Translations under genes and position numbers: made by a program
Part shown: positions 1 to 12,400 of the stretch, piece by piece
How the letters are laid out: each line of letters begins with the position of its first letter
How positions within the stretch are numbered: the stretch's first letter is position 1
Notes under the pieces: generated by a model
Told to the model about the DNA's origin: nothing
Seen by the model: the letters and a program-made list of their open reading frames with translations, nothing else
The model's database searches: none
Assembly: GCF_025148445.1 (NCBI RefSeq)
Contig: NZ_CP102270.1
Span: forward strand, 2,026,001-2,090,000
Length of the DNA stretch: 64,000 nt
Reading direction: 5' to 3'
Origin: Eshraghiella crossota
GTDB taxonomy: Bacteria > Bacillota > Clostridia > Lachnospirales > Lachnospiraceae

Positions 1-1515
1 TGATGTTTTATAGTCAGACACGATTTTTTTCATATCTGCTGCTGTCTCCATATTAGCTTTGGTCATTGCCACGGTATCTTTCATTGCTGCATCAAATTTA
101 TCTACCATATCTGCCACCGTAATTATCTCGGCACTGTTTTCTTCTGCTGCCGAACTTACAGACTCTATCGATGTCCTGAGTTCTTCAACAGACTCTCCGT
201 ACTTCTTAACTATATCAGATAAATTTTCCATATCGCGGTTCATAATTTCAGCATCACTTGCAAATTGTCTGTTTGTCTGTGAATAGTCACTGTAATCTTT
301 AAGTACATTGTCCCTTATATATGCAAGCATTTGTGCTGAAATTGATTCAAGTCCTTCTATAGCCTGCATTACCGTGTTACTTACGACCTGTATCTCATTA
401 GCTGCCTTATTGGTACTTTCTGCAAGAGTGCTTATCTCTGATGCAACTACCGCAAATCCCCTGCCTGCTTCTCCTGCCCTTGCTGCCTCTATGCTTGCAT
501 TAATTGCAAGAAGATTAGTCTGATCAGAAATCGCAAGTATGTCATTGGACAATGCATTAATCTTTTCAACAGACTTTGCATTAGCATCCTCTGTCTCGAG
601 TTTCCTGCTCATAATTTCATAATTGTCTGATGCTTTAACCTTTGCTTCATCAGAATGTTTTGCAATTTTTCCGGAAATATTGTTGATTTTCTTTGCAAGT
701 TCTGTATTTTTTTCGGTGAGTTCAGCTATTTTTTCGGTTCCCTGACAAAATTCTGTCACTTCGTTAAAAGCGGTTGCCGTTGACGCAGCTATTTCTTCTG
801 TGGCTGCTACCATATTATTCATATCATCATTGATTAATGTTACCTTAGCTTCTGCATCACTCATAACATTTCCAATAGATGTCATACTTTCATTAATATT
901 ATCTGTACCTTTTGCTATATTATTAATAATATATTGTACTCTGTCCAAAAGTTTGTTAAGCCCGCTGCCGAGAATCTCAAGTTCATCCCCGGAATGTATG
1001 TCAAGCTTGCGGGTAAGGTCACCATTCTCGCTTCCCAATTCTTTAATTGTCGTATTAATATTTCTGAAATTACGTCTTATCGTCAGCGACTCAAAGAAAT
1101 ACAATAAAAGAACCGCAGCAAATACCGCACATGCCACAAAGCATATATGCTTTACATAACCTGTAACCTCTTTATTGATATCAGCGGTATTCATAGCCAC
1201 AACTACTGCCTTGCTGTTTTCATCAATATATATGCTTTCTACATCTTCCGTTTCGGAATATTTATCCGCAAGTTTCTTAAAATCATCATAACTGCTGCTG
1301 TTTTCATCCTTGGCTGCAATGTCCTCTATGACATCATCTCCAAGTTCTTCCTGTATTACACTGGCAATAAAAGCTGCCTTGCCATCCCTCTCCTCTTTAA
1401 TTGAACTGCTCATGCTTTTCTTTGATACAATGCTTATTGCCAATGCGGTAAACAATGTGGATATAATTATAAAAAAGCACATTTTTCCCACTATACTTGA
1501 TTTACGTGTTCTCAT
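1..1515 (-). CDS. Methyl-accepting chemotaxis protein, C-terminus beyond window edge
   Basis: Transmembrane chemoreceptor that passes an extracellular signal to CheA/CheW. I translated it by hand: it starts ATG at 1515 after a GGAGG ribosome site and stays open for 505 codons to base 1. A membrane segment lies near residues 12-31, an extracellular sensor of about 90 residues follows, and a second membrane segment lies near 124-145. A HAMP-like linker comes next, then the cytoplasmic signalling coiled coil. The conserved hairpin tip, with [16 protein letters not shown], lies near residues 340-360 and is diagnostic for the family. The sensor domain is short and I cannot name its ligand. The receptor is monocistronic as far as can be seen. 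The stop and the end of the adaptation region lie outside the window. Confidence 0.93.
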   Translation of the reverse strand, partial: MRTRKSSIVGKMCFFIIISTLFTALAISIVSKKSMSSSIKEERDGKAAFIASVIQEELGDDVIEDIAAKDENSSSYDDFKKLADKYSETEDVESIYIDENSKAVVVAMNTADINKEVTGYVKHICFVACAVFAAVLLLYFFESLTIRRNFRNINTTIKELGSENGDLTRKLDIHSGDELEILGSGLNKLLDRVQYIINNIAKGTDNINESMTSIGNVMSDAEAKVTLINDDMNNMVAATEEIAASTATAFNEVTEFCQGTEKIAELTEKNTELAKKINNISGKIAKHSDEAKVKASDNYEIMSRKLETEDANAKSVEKINALSNDILAISDQTNLLAINASIEAARAGEAGRGFAVVASEISTLAESTNKAANEIQVVSNTVMQAIEGLESISAQMLAYIRDNVLKDYSDYSQTNRQFASDAEIMNRDMENLSDIVKKYGESVEELRTSIESVSSAAEENSAEIITVADMVDKFDAAMKDTVAMTKANMETAADMKKIVSDYKTS

Positions 1516-1623
1516 ATGTAATCCTCCGGATTTATTTATAGTTTCATAATTTATACACCAATACGCTTGTATATATGATACCAAATTACCAACATAATCT
1601 CAATGATAAGTTATTATAAGGCA

Positions 1624-1665
1624 GAAAAAAGCCTCCCTCTGTGGCAAACTACACCACGAAGGGAG
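1624..1665 (-). terminator. Intrinsic terminator after eno
   Basis: On the minus strand an imperfect 12-bp stem (CTCCCTTCGTGG paired with CCACAGAGGGAG) is followed by a GCTTTTTT tract. It lies 24 bp past the enolase stop codon. Confidence 0.85.
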
Positions 1666-1688
1666 ACCCCCATAGTATCTGTACAGAA

Positions 1689-2990
<1,302 letters not shown>

Positions 2991-3017
2991 TCATATCTCC
3001 TTTTCATTTCATTTGGA

Positions 3018-3072
3018 AAAAAATAAGTGCAAGATGACTAACTGATACAAATTTATCATCTTACACTATTTT
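3018..3072 (-). terminator. Intrinsic terminator after ysxC
   Basis: On the minus strand the arms AGTGTAAGATGA and TCATCTTGCACT flank a 20-nt loop, and TATTTTTTT follows. It closes the tig-clpP-clpX-lon-ysxC cluster. The A-rich other side may also let it work in the opposite direction. Confidence 0.75.
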
Positions 3073-3089
3073 TGACTGTTTTTATTAAA

Positions 3090-3683
3090 TTATTCCGTTT
3101 TGAGTACGGCATTGTCTATTATTTCCCAGATATTTTCAAGGCCCTGTTTTGTTTCTGCCGAAAAGGGAACCAGTATTCCTTCTTTTGACATTCCAAGACC
3201 TTCTCTCAATATTTTTACCTGTTTCTGTATCTGGCTTCTTTTTATTTTATCCAGCTTAGTTGCAATAATTACAGGTTCATACCCTTCACTTACAATCCAT
3301 TCATACATAAGTCTGTCATTTTCAGATGGAGCGTGGCGGATATCGATAAGAAGAAACACTCTTTGCAGTTGTTTTGAAGTGCTAAGATAGCGTTCAATCA
3401 TCTTGCCCCATTTTGCCCTTGTCTCAAGGGTTGTCTTGGCATATCCGTATCCCGGAAGGTCCACGCAATAAAATACATTGTTGATATTGTAAAAATTAAT
3501 TGTCTGTGTCTTACCGGGCTGCGAAGATGTCTTTGCATAGGATTTCCGGTTCATTATGGCATTAATCAATGAGGATTTTCCTACATTGGACTTGCCTGCA
3601 AAAGCGACCTCCGGAAGTGTATTTTCGGGAAGTTTACTTGTTATTCCGCATACAGTTTCAAGATTTACACTTTTTATTACCAT
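3090..3683 (-). CDS. ysxC: Ribosome biogenesis GTPase YsxC/EngB
   Basis: Small Era-like GTPase needed for late assembly of the 50S subunit. The 197 residues carry G1 (GKSNVGKSS), G3 (DLPGYG) and G4 (TKLDK) in the right order. The family hallmark FAGKSNVGKSSLINAI is near residue 29. Its ATG follows the lon stop directly (TAAATG), and its ribosome site GGAGGAC lies inside the last codons of lon, so the two genes should be translationally coupled. The lon-ysxC pair is widespread in Firmicutes. Confidence 0.97.
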   Translation of the reverse strand: MVIKSVNLETVCGITSKLPENTLPEVAFAGKSNVGKSSLINAIMNRKSYAKTSSQPGKTQTINFYNINNVFYCVDLPGYGYAKTTLETRAKWGKMIERYLSTSKQLQRVFLLIDIRHAPSENDRLMYEWIVSEGYEPVIIATKLDKIKRSQIQKQVKILREGLGMSKEGILVPFSAETKQGLENIWEIIDNAVLKTE

Positions 3684-5999
3684 TTAGTCCTCCTTGCAAA
3701 GTGCTCTACGGATTACATCATCCATTTTCTTTACATAAATTATCTCAACATTTTCAAGAATTTCGGCTTCTATATCAAGAACATCTTTTTTATTTTTATC
3801 AGGAACAATAATCTTTTTTATTCCGGCATTTTTGGCTGCCAGAATCTTTTCTTTAAGTCCGCCTATAGGAAGCACATTACCATGAAGCGTTATTTCCCCG
3901 GTCATGGCATATTCATGGCTTACTTTACGGTTAGTATACGCGGACAGCATTGCCAGCGTCATTGTAATTCCTGCGGATGGTCCGTCTTTTGGCACCGCGC
4001 CCTCCGGAATGTGTATATGAATATCTTTATTTTCAAAAAGTTCCTTATCTATTCCGTATTCCGATGCTTTGGATCTTATATATCCCAGTGCGACTATTGC
4101 CGACTCTTTCATCACATCTCCAAGCTGTCCTGTAAGCGTAATCTCGCCTTTACCGTCCATAATGCAGGCTTCCACATCAAGAGTCACGCCTCCAACTGCT
4201 GTCCATGCAAGTCCTTTTACTATACCTACAGCATCGGATTTCAATGCTTCTTCTTTATCAAACTTAATGGTACCTAGATACTCTTTAAGATTAGAAGCTT
4301 TGATTTTGTTAGTCTGTGTCTCTCCGGAAACTATTTTTGCGGCTGCTTTACGGCATACTGCAGCAATGCTTCTTTCTAATTCCCTGACTCCTGCTTCTCT
4401 TGTATATCCGTTAATTATACCATTTACCGCATCTTTGCTGAATGATAGCTGTTTAGCCATTAAGCCATTTTTCTTAATCTGTTTTGGAATAAGGTGTTCT
4501 TTGGCTATATGAAACTTTTCAGTCTCTGTATAGCTGTTAATTTCGATAACCTCCATACGGTCAAGCAATGGCTTTGGAATTGTCTGTGTGTCATTTGCTG
4601 TTGCCATAAAAAAGCACTTTGACAAATCCACCGGTACTTCCATAAAATGGTCGTGAAACGCACTGTTTTCGGCACTGTCAAGTACCTCAAGAAGTGCTGA
4701 GGCAGTATCTCCTCTGCTGTCCGTTCCCACTTTATCAATTTCATCTAAAAGCATAAGCGGATTAAGTGTCCCTGCCTGGCTTATTCCTTCAACGATACGT
4801 CCGGGCATTGCACCTACATAGGTTCTTCTATGACCTCTTATCTCTGCTTCGTCCCTGACGCCGCCAAGGCATATTCTGACATATTTCCGGTTTAACGCCC
4901 TCGCTACCGATATGGCAACGGAGGTTTTACCTGTTCCCGGAGGTCCTACAAGGCAGATAATAGGTGCATCGCTTTCTTTACTGAGACTTTTTACCGCAAT
5001 AAACTCAAGAATTCTTTCTTTGACTTTGGCAAGTCCATAGTGGTCTTCATTGAGTATCTTCTCTGCGTGTTTTATATCGTTATTTTCTTCCGTAAAATTG
5101 CTCCACGGGAACTCAAGTAATGTGTCGATATAATTCTTGATTACCTGAAGCTCTGACGACATCTTAGGGCAGCTTTTGTATTTTTTCATCTCAGAAACAA
5201 GCTTTTCCTTTACACATTCCGGTGCGTTAAGATTCTTTACCCTTTCGTCAAGTTCTTCATCCTCATCCTCACCACCAAGCTCCTCTTTCAGAAGTCTTAT
5301 CTGTTCATTTATAAAATATTCCTTCTGCTGTTCACTGATTCTGGTCTTTATTTTGGAAATAATAAATTCTTTATAGTCGTTGATATCTGCTTCATTCATT
5401 ATGGAATGACTGAGGATAAAATATTTTTCTTCAATATCATCTGTTGCGAGGATTTCTTCCCTCAGCATAAAATCATCAAGTGTCTCCGCTGTTGCTTCAT
5501 ATACAAAACCGGCATCATCTTTTATCGTTTTTAAACGTCTTACGGTATTAGCAGATTTTATGCCCGAACTATTGCAGTAATCCTCCACGGCTTTTATTAC
5601 AACTTTCCGCCATGCTTCTCTTTCTACGTTGTCTTCAAACCCTCCGGATTCATCCACTTCTGTCGTCATCGCGTAATTAATTTCAGAATTCTCAAGCTCG
5701 TATTTGTCTGCTGATGCTTTATAAAGGCCCTCTACCGTTACCTGTGCAGGTCCTCCCGGAATTTTGATTACCTGCCTGATTTCGCATACGGTTCCGCATT
5801 CATAGATTTCATCTAATTTAGGTTCAACCGGTTCCGGTGTTTTCTGCGGAACAAGGAATACTCTCCGTTCATGCTTCATGGCATATTCAACGGCTTTTAT
5901 TGATTTTTTTCTGCTTATATCAAAACGAATGACCATACGTGGTAATATGGTCATTCCTCTTAGAGTTATAAGCGGTAATCTGATTACCTCATTATTCAT
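3684..5999 (-). CDS. lon: ATP-dependent protease La (Lon)
   Basis: Cytosolic AAA+ serine protease that degrades misfolded and regulatory proteins. Domains in order: N-terminal substrate-binding domain (about 1-200), coiled coil, AAA+ module with Walker [10 protein letters not shown] near residue 350, and the C-terminal protease with catalytic serine in KDGPSAG near residue 671. I prefer the ATG at 5999 (771 residues) to the one at 6011. A GGAG motif sits six bases before 5999, and this ATG overlaps the clpX stop by eight bases, a usual coupling arrangement. The 6011 start has no ribosome site. Confidence 0.96.
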   Translation of the reverse strand: MNNEVIRLPLITLRGMTILPRMVIRFDISRKKSIKAVEYAMKHERRVFLVPQKTPEPVEPKLDEIYECGTVCEIRQVIKIPGGPAQVTVEGLYKASADKYELENSEINYAMTTEVDESGGFEDNVEREAWRKVVIKAVEDYCNSSGIKSANTVRRLKTIKDDAGFVYEATAETLDDFMLREEILATDDIEEKYFILSHSIMNEADINDYKEFIISKIKTRISEQQKEYFINEQIRLLKEELGGEDEDEELDERVKNLNAPECVKEKLVSEMKKYKSCPKMSSELQVIKNYIDTLLEFPWSNFTEENNDIKHAEKILNEDHYGLAKVKERILEFIAVKSLSKESDAPIICLVGPPGTGKTSVAISVARALNRKYVRICLGGVRDEAEIRGHRRTYVGAMPGRIVEGISQAGTLNPLMLLDEIDKVGTDSRGDTASALLEVLDSAENSAFHDHFMEVPVDLSKCFFMATANDTQTIPKPLLDRMEVIEINSYTETEKFHIAKEHLIPKQIKKNGLMAKQLSFSKDAVNGIINGYTREAGVRELERSIAAVCRKAAAKIVSGETQTNKIKASNLKEYLGTIKFDKEEALKSDAVGIVKGLAWTAVGGVTLDVEACIMDGKGEITLTGQLGDVMKESAIVALGYIRSKASEYGIDKELFENKDIHIHIPEGAVPKDGPSAGITMTLAMLSAYTNRKVSHEYAMTGEITLHGNVLPIGGLKEKILAAKNAGIKKIIVPDKNKKDVLDIEAEILENVEIIYVKKMDDVIRRALCKED

Positions 6000-7302
6000 G
6001 TTTTTCTCCATTTTTACTGTTAGCGGATTTGGCAGTGGATTTATCTACCTTAGTACTGCGGTATTCAATCTCAGGTTTGCCGTCCCCGGTAATAGTATTT
6101 TCAGTTACTATACATTTGGAAATATTATCATCTGACGGAATCTCGTACATAACATCCATCATTGCTTTTTCCATAATTGAACGAAGTCCTCTCGCGCCTG
6201 TCTTTCTTTCAAGACTCTTCTTGGCGATAGCCCTTACTGCCTCTTCTGTGATTTCTAACTGGACTTCATCGTATTCAAAAAGCTTTCTGTACTGTTTAAC
6301 AAGGGCATTCTTAGGCTCTGTAATGATTTTTACAAGAGCATCCTCATCCAACATATCAAGTGCCACGGTTACAGGAATTCGTCCTACAAATTCAGGTATT
6401 AATCCGAATTTGACAAGATCCTGTGGAAGAACCTTATCAAAAAATTCTCCGATTTCAAAATCTGTCTTATCCGCTATAATGGAATTAAATCCGATTGACT
6501 TCTGATCCATACGGTTCTCAATTATCTTTTCCAATCCGTCAAAGGCACCGCCACATATAAAGAGAATATTAGTTGTATCTATCTGTATAAGTTCCTGCTG
6601 TGGATGCTTTCTTCCGCCCTGAGGTGGAACCGAAGCCATTGTTCCTTCAAGGATCTTAAGGAGTGCCTGCTGTACTCCTTCTCCGGATACATCCCTCGTT
6701 ATTGAGACATTCTCTGATTTTTTGGTAATCTTATCTATCTCGTCTATGTATATAATACCTTTTTCGGCTTTATCTATATCATAATCCGCAGCCTGTATAA
6801 GCTTAAGGAGAATATTTTCTACATCTTCACCTACATATCCGGCCTCTGTAAGAGTCGTCGCATCTGCAATAGCAAACGGTACATTAAGTATCTTTGCAAG
6901 CGTCTGTGCAAGATATGTCTTACCTGAACCGGTTGGTCCTAACATAAGAATATTGCTCTTCTGAAGTTCAACTCCGTCATCTACAACAGAATCCTTATGT
7001 ATAATTCGTTTGTAATGATTATATACAGATACGGCAAGAACCTTCTTGGCATTATCCTGTCCAACTACATATTCATCAAGCAAAGCCTTTATCTCCATAG
7101 GCTTAAGCAGATTAATGTCCGTAAAAGTGCCCTTAGATGGTTCATCATCATATATCTGTTCCGCAAGAATCTCGTTGCAGACTTCTATACATTCATCACA
7201 GATAAATACGTCACCGGGTCCTGATATAAGTTTTCTAACCTGATTCTGATTTTTTTTACAAAAAGAACAACGACATCCTTTGTCTTCTCTGTTTCCGGCC
7301 AT
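5992..7302 (-). CDS. clpX: ATP-dependent Clp protease ATP-binding subunit ClpX
   Basis: AAA+ unfoldase that feeds substrates to ClpP. The N-terminal zinc-binding domain has CSFC and CDEC pairs within the first 40 residues. Walker A GPTGSGKT lies near residue 120, Walker B is in IIYIDEIDK, and the ClpP-contacting loop region and sensor motifs follow. The 436-residue length is normal. It lies 90 bp downstream of clpP, its partner, and overlaps lon. The ribosome site (GGGGGA) is weaker than in its neighbours. Confidence 0.97.
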   Translation of the reverse strand: MAGNREDKGCRCSFCKKNQNQVRKLISGPGDVFICDECIEVCNEILAEQIYDDEPSKGTFTDINLLKPMEIKALLDEYVVGQDNAKKVLAVSVYNHYKRIIHKDSVVDDGVELQKSNILMLGPTGSGKTYLAQTLAKILNVPFAIADATTLTEAGYVGEDVENILLKLIQAADYDIDKAEKGIIYIDEIDKITKKSENVSITRDVSGEGVQQALLKILEGTMASVPPQGGRKHPQQELIQIDTTNILFICGGAFDGLEKIIENRMDQKSIGFNSIIADKTDFEIGEFFDKVLPQDLVKFGLIPEFVGRIPVTVALDMLDEDALVKIITEPKNALVKQYRKLFEYDEVQLEITEEAVRAIAKKSLERKTGARGLRSIMEKAMMDVMYEIPSDDNISKCIVTENTITGDGKPEIEYRSTKVDKSTAKSANSKNGEKHE

Positions 7303-7362
7303 TTCGGTCCCCCAATCTGTTATTTTTAATACATTTTGTTGCGTACTTATTACGCAAGAATA

Positions 7363-7384
7363 ACTCCCGCTGTCAGGCGGGAGT
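7363..7384 (-). terminator. Hairpin in the clpP-clpX gap
   Basis: A perfect 8-bp GC-rich stem (ACTCCCGC / GCGGGAGT) with a 6-nt loop lies just past the clpP stop. There is no clean T-tract, so it may be an attenuator or an RNA processing/stability element rather than a full terminator. Confidence 0.45.
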
Positions 7385-7392
7385 CTTCAATA

Positions 7393-7977
7393 TTATTTTC
7401 TGTTCTCAATAATACTGTCAATGAGACCATATTCAAGAGCTTCCTGTGCTGTCATATAATTATCTCTGTCAGTATCTCTTTCAATCACATCAATTGGCTT
7501 GCCGGTATTCTTAGCAAGGATTTCATTGAGTTTCTGTTTGGTCTTAAGAATCTGGTCTGCTACGATTTTCATATCAGAAGCCATACCTCTTGAACCGCCA
7601 CTTGGCTGATGAATCATTATCTCTGCATTAGGAAGTGCAAATCTCTTGCCCTTTGTTCCTCCCGATAAAAGGAAGGCTCCCATACTTGCCGCCATACCGA
7701 TACAAATCGTAGATACGTCACTCTTAATATAATTCATTGTATCGTAAATTGCCATTCCGGCTGTTACCGAACCGCCCGGACTGTTGATATATAACTGGAT
7801 ATCCTTGCCCGGATCTTCTGCTTCAAGGAATAAAAGCTGTGCAACAACAATATTTGCTGATACATCGGTTACTTCTTCTCCAAGAAAAATAATTCTGTCT
7901 TTTAAAAGTCTTGAATAAATATCATAAGATCTTTCTCCACGGCTTGTCTGTTCAATGACATAAGGTACTAAACTCAT
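7393..7977 (-). CDS. clpP: ATP-dependent Clp protease proteolytic subunit ClpP
   Basis: Serine peptidase that forms the tetradecameric proteolytic chamber. In its 194 residues the catalytic serine sits in GMAASMGAF (near 97), the histidine in MIHQPSGG (near 122), and an aspartate comes later in the usual spacing. It lies between tig and clpX, the normal gene order in Clostridia. The only membrane-related feature is the standard short N-terminal loop, and there is no long propeptide. Confidence 0.98.
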   Translation of the reverse strand: MSLVPYVIEQTSRGERSYDIYSRLLKDRIIFLGEEVTDVSANIVVAQLLFLEAEDPGKDIQLYINSPGGSVTAGMAIYDTMNYIKSDVSTICIGMAASMGAFLLSGGTKGKRFALPNAEIMIHQPSGGSRGMASDMKIVADQILKTKQKLNEILAKNTGKPIDVIERDTDRDNYMTAQEALEYGLIDSIIENRK

Positions 7978-8013
7978 ATAAATCCCCTTTCTATCTGATT
8001 AATATGATTAAAA

Positions 8014-9327
8014 TTATTCTTCGTCTTCAGCTTTCTTTGGTGCTTTCTCAACAGCCTTGCTTCCAAGGAGTTCTGCTGCTTTCTGTACTGCAAGATCTTT
8101 CTTAATCTGGTCTTTTTCAGTATCACCGATAAATTCTTTAACTTTTTCAACTTCCATATTGTACATAGAAGCCATCTTCTCTATCTCTGCATCAATGTCT
8201 GCTTCTGTTACTTCAATCTTCTCTGCTTCAGCTACTGCTTCAAGTACAAGGCTGTTCTTGATTCTTGTTGTAGCTTCAGGCTTCATTGTCTCCATAAACT
8301 GTTCAGGAGAACCGCCTACATACTGCATATACTGTTCCATTGAAAGTCCCTGTGACTGTAATCTCTGTGCAAAGTCTTCAATCATACGGTTAACCTGTGT
8401 CTTAACCATTGCATCAGGAATTTCCATTGTTGCATTTTCAACTGCTGCAGCTACTGCAAGTCTTTCTCTTTCGCTCTTTGCAGCTTCTTTCTTCTTCTCT
8501 GTTAAGTTCTTCTTAATGTCAGCCTTGTAATCTGCAAGTGTATCAAATTCAGATACCTCCTGTGCAAATTCATCATCTAACTTAGGAAGTTCTTTTGCCT
8601 TGATTGCCTTAACAACTACCTTGAATGTAGCTGCCTTGCCTGCAAGGTTCTCTGCCTGGTAATTCTCAGGGAATGTTACATTAACTTCTACTTCTTTGCC
8701 AATCTTAGCTCCGATTAACTGTTCTTCAAATGTATCGATAAATGAATGAGAGCCGATTGTTAAAGGATAATCTGTTCCCTTTCCGCCTTCAAATGCTTCG
8801 CCGTCAACGAAACCTTCAAAGTCGATGATTGCCTGGTCTTTATCCTTAACGCCTCTTGTTGTTACATCAAGAAGTCTTGAATTCTGTTCTCTTACTTTCT
8901 CAAGTTCTGCCTTAACATCATCAGCCGTTACTTTTGTGTCTACCTTTTCGATTTCAACGCCAAGGTACTTACCGAGTGTTACTTCAGGCTTAACTGCAAC
9001 TGTTGCTGTAAAGATAAAATCTTTGCCCTTTTCAATCTGTGTTATATCAATTTCAGGCTGTGAAACGATATCAAGTCCGCACTCAGCGGCAGCATCTGAA
9101 TATGCTGAAGGAATAGCATAGTTGGCAGCATCTTCATAGAAGATTCCTGCTCCGTACATCTTCTCTATCATTGCACGAGGTACTTTACCTTTTCTGAAAC
9201 CAGGAACGCTGATTTTATTCTTATTCTTCATGTAAGATTCCTGAAGTGCTTTTTCAAAATCATCAGCTGAAACTGTGATTGTAAGCTTTGCCATGTTCTT
9301 TTCTAAATTCTCGACTGTAAAACTCAT
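8014..9327 (-). CDS. tig: Trigger factor, ribosome-associated chaperone and prolyl isomerase
   Basis: Binds nascent chains at the ribosome exit. The 437 residues show the ribosome-binding domain with the conserved PGFRKGKVPRAMIEKMYG signature near residue 43. A PPIase (FKBP-type) domain lies near 150-240, and a long helical C-terminal chaperone domain follows. The start is set by AGGAGG about ten bases upstream. It is the first gene of the clp/lon cluster and has its own consensus promoter. Confidence 0.97.
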   Translation of the reverse strand: MSFTVENLEKNMAKLTITVSADDFEKALQESYMKNKNKISVPGFRKGKVPRAMIEKMYGAGIFYEDAANYAIPSAYSDAAAECGLDIVSQPEIDITQIEKGKDFIFTATVAVKPEVTLGKYLGVEIEKVDTKVTADDVKAELEKVREQNSRLLDVTTRGVKDKDQAIIDFEGFVDGEAFEGGKGTDYPLTIGSHSFIDTFEEQLIGAKIGKEVEVNVTFPENYQAENLAGKAATFKVVVKAIKAKELPKLDDEFAQEVSEFDTLADYKADIKKNLTEKKKEAAKSERERLAVAAAVENATMEIPDAMVKTQVNRMIEDFAQRLQSQGLSMEQYMQYVGGSPEQFMETMKPEATTRIKNSLVLEAVAEAEKIEVTEADIDAEIEKMASMYNMEVEKVKEFIGDTEKDQIKKDLAVQKAAELLGSKAVEKAPKKAEDEE

Positions 9328-9394
9328 CTTAAATAATTCCTCCTAATATTACCGTCATCCGTTCTATATAGTTACAGACGGTTACACAGCGGAT

Positions 9395-9424
9395 ATTATA
9401 GCATATCGGTAAATTAAATGTCAA
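9395..9424 (-). promoter_or_regulatory. Sigma-A promoter for tig
   Basis: On the minus strand a perfect TTGACA (9419-9424) and a perfect TATAAT (9395-9400) are 18 bp apart. The -35 box lies inside the last codons of the upstream Ig-like surface protein gene. No terminator separates the two genes, so some read-through from the surface operon into tig is possible. Confidence 0.85.
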
Positions 9425-12400
9425 CAAAGGCGTTGCGGGTCTGTTTCTCCTGTGTTCCTTTTTTCTTCCTGTTCCTTGTAACCAGAACCACTATTCCGCC
9501 TGTCAGTAACACCACGCACACTATACTGCACACAAAAAGTGCCTTGTTGGCATACCATCGGATAAATATGTTAGTGGATATGGTTACATTTTTATTAAAA
9601 TCTGCCACATACTTTCCGTCTTCAGCCACATCGGTATCCGTGACATTTCCTGCCTTATCTGTAATAACCAGCCTTATGTGGCGGTTCATACCCTGTGAGA
9701 CGCTGAATGAACCAAGGTACTGTGTTATCTCTTCCACATCCGTTATCTCTTTTGTTCTGACTCCGTCTATGTAGACTTCCACTTTTGCTATTCCCATGGC
9801 ATCAAACAGTTCATACTTTACATCTATTTCCGAAGCGTTATAATTCTTCTTTCCAAGACCTGTCACCGATACAAGTTCCGGTTTGGTCGTGTCTACATAA
9901 AATACTGCGGCAAGCCTGTCCTCTTTCAGTGTCTCCGACTTGTTGCCGTCACTGTCCACGGTGGATATGACAATCCTGTAGATTCCGTCACTGCTAAAGT
10001 TGTCCCTGCTTATCACATATTCGTATTTATGCCATCCGTTTTTCTCCGACAGGTCATTGACACTGTACTCCGGATTCTGCATCATGGCGCCGTCCCTTGT
10101 TATCTGGACGGATACCTTATCATGGTCTATGCCGCCGGCATTGTATTCGCTTACGGTAAAATCTTCCTGCACATTTTTTACATACGGATTATTTAAAAGA
10201 TTTAACAGGCTCTCATTAAAGGTAAATACTGACCCGTATCCGTTGACGGTAAATTCAGTTATACTTTCCGATGTTTTTCCTGCCATGTCCTCTGCCGTCA
10301 CACTGAGAACATAAAGTCCGTCATTGCCGCGTTCCTTAGGTATTTCGATAACCAGGTCTCTTTCACGGCTGCTGCTTTCTTTTCCCGTCTTTACAAAAAG
10401 GTCCGTAACGTCTTCTTTATCGGTTATGTTAAGCCTGTCTGATGTTTCATCATATGTGACAGAGCTTCTTACAAGCTTTACTGTGCCTGTCCTGTAATAA
10501 TTATCTTTTATATTTATTTTTCCAGATACTGTGTCCGTATATGAAGCCCTGTCAAGTCCCGCAAGTGTTATTTCCGGATTGGCTGTATCCACCGTAAAGT
10601 GTATTCTTTCTGTTTTGGAGCTGTTGCCTGCCCCGTCTTCTGCCATAATCGTGATTTCATATTCACCTTCATCTGTAAATACTTTTTTCATCACGGACTC
10701 TTTTGTACTGCTTACAAAGCCTCCCATGTCAAGTACCTCAGTTATTCCGTTAAGGCTCCTTGTTCCACTTATCTTAACGTCATTATTCCTGTAATTAACC
10801 TCGACGGCTGAAAATTCAAGGGTTGCGGAATCTTTTACATAACTGCCGTCCGTTACTCCTGAAATCCTTACTACCGGGTTAGTATTGTCAATGATGAAAG
10901 ATATTTTTCTTTCGTCTGATTTATTTCCTGCAGCGTCTGTCGATACTGCGGAAACACTGTATGTGCCGTCTTCCGTGAATGTATATCTTCCGACAGTTTC
11001 CATCCTGTCAGACCTATCAGCCGTTATCACGTTTTCCGTTGTCTTCCCGTCAAGTTCTTTCCTGACGGTTATTACTGTGCCGTTGCCTTCTGCACTGAAA
11101 TGTTTTTCAGTTACGGGAATATTTATGGTCACGTTTCCCGCATTGTCGCTTCCCGGTTCCACGCCTGTGATTTCTCCTATTACCGGTGCCACTGTATCTA
11201 TATATACACTTGCTTCTTTTACCGAGGTATTTCCGGCATTATCAACTGCTTCTGCCCTGACAGTATACATTCCTTCTTCATTCATGGTTTCCATGATTAA
11301 CCTGTCATCAACAGTGACTTTATACTCTTTGTCAGATGTCGTCCTGTTATCGTATGCTTCTGCATTATACCTGACGTCGTTGACGGTAATTGTTACGTTT
11401 CTGATTCCCGATTTTTCGGATAACGACCTGTCGGCAGCTTTTACGGTGAATGTCACTTTTCCGTTATACCAGCCGTACTTTCCCGGCTTGCTGTCTGCCG
11501 CAACCATTATGTCAACAGGCAGTGTGTCCACGTCTATATAGCTGTTTTTAACGCCTCTGCCCGCACCTATTACTGTATATGGGACAGTATTTTTATTTCC
11601 CACTGAATCTTCAAGTACAAGTTCCGCATTTCCGCTTACATTGTCCCCCACATCAAAGGAGATTCCGTTTCCGGTAACATATCCCTGTATCGTCCTGTTT
11701 CCCACTTTTAACACGGCACTTTTAAGTCCTGATAATCCGTCACTTATGTCTGAAGTCATGGTAAACCTGCCGTTATAAAAAGTCCCGTAGGATGTCATTG
11801 TTTCTTTATTTCTTCCCGTGTTTCCAAAGGTTATTGTCATTCCTTCTGCCTGTGGTGCTTTTCTGTCCACATAGATGTCGTAACGCTTTGGTGTGGAAAC
11901 ATTGCCGGCAAAATCTTCTGATGAAACGGTTACCGCCAGATGCCTGCTTCTTTTATCGTCAATGACACCTGTCATGAAATCTGCGGTATCAAGCACTGCC
12001 TTGGCGGTATTGTCTGCGGCTGTAAAACTGCCTGTGCCGTCTGCATTGAATGTCTTTTCTTCTCCGTTGACTGTCACTGTTATCCTGCTGATTCCTGAAT
12101 AAACATCTCCGGCATCCTCGGATACGATTACTATTTCTGATTCCCCTGAAACATATATGTTTCCGTTTTCTGCGACATATTTATCGACATCCGGTCCGTT
12201 TTCCACGGAGAAGCTGTCATTTGCAGGTGTATTGTCTGATATAAGCACGTTGGTGTCTTCACCGCATTCAGCATTTCTTAATAGTCCTGCAAGTGACCTG
12301 ACGGTTTTTCTTCCTGCCTGGTCCCATACCACAACGGCATAATGTACTGCCGTGTTATTTTCAAACGGGATGTCAAACCCGACATTTGTTTCTTTAAGTG

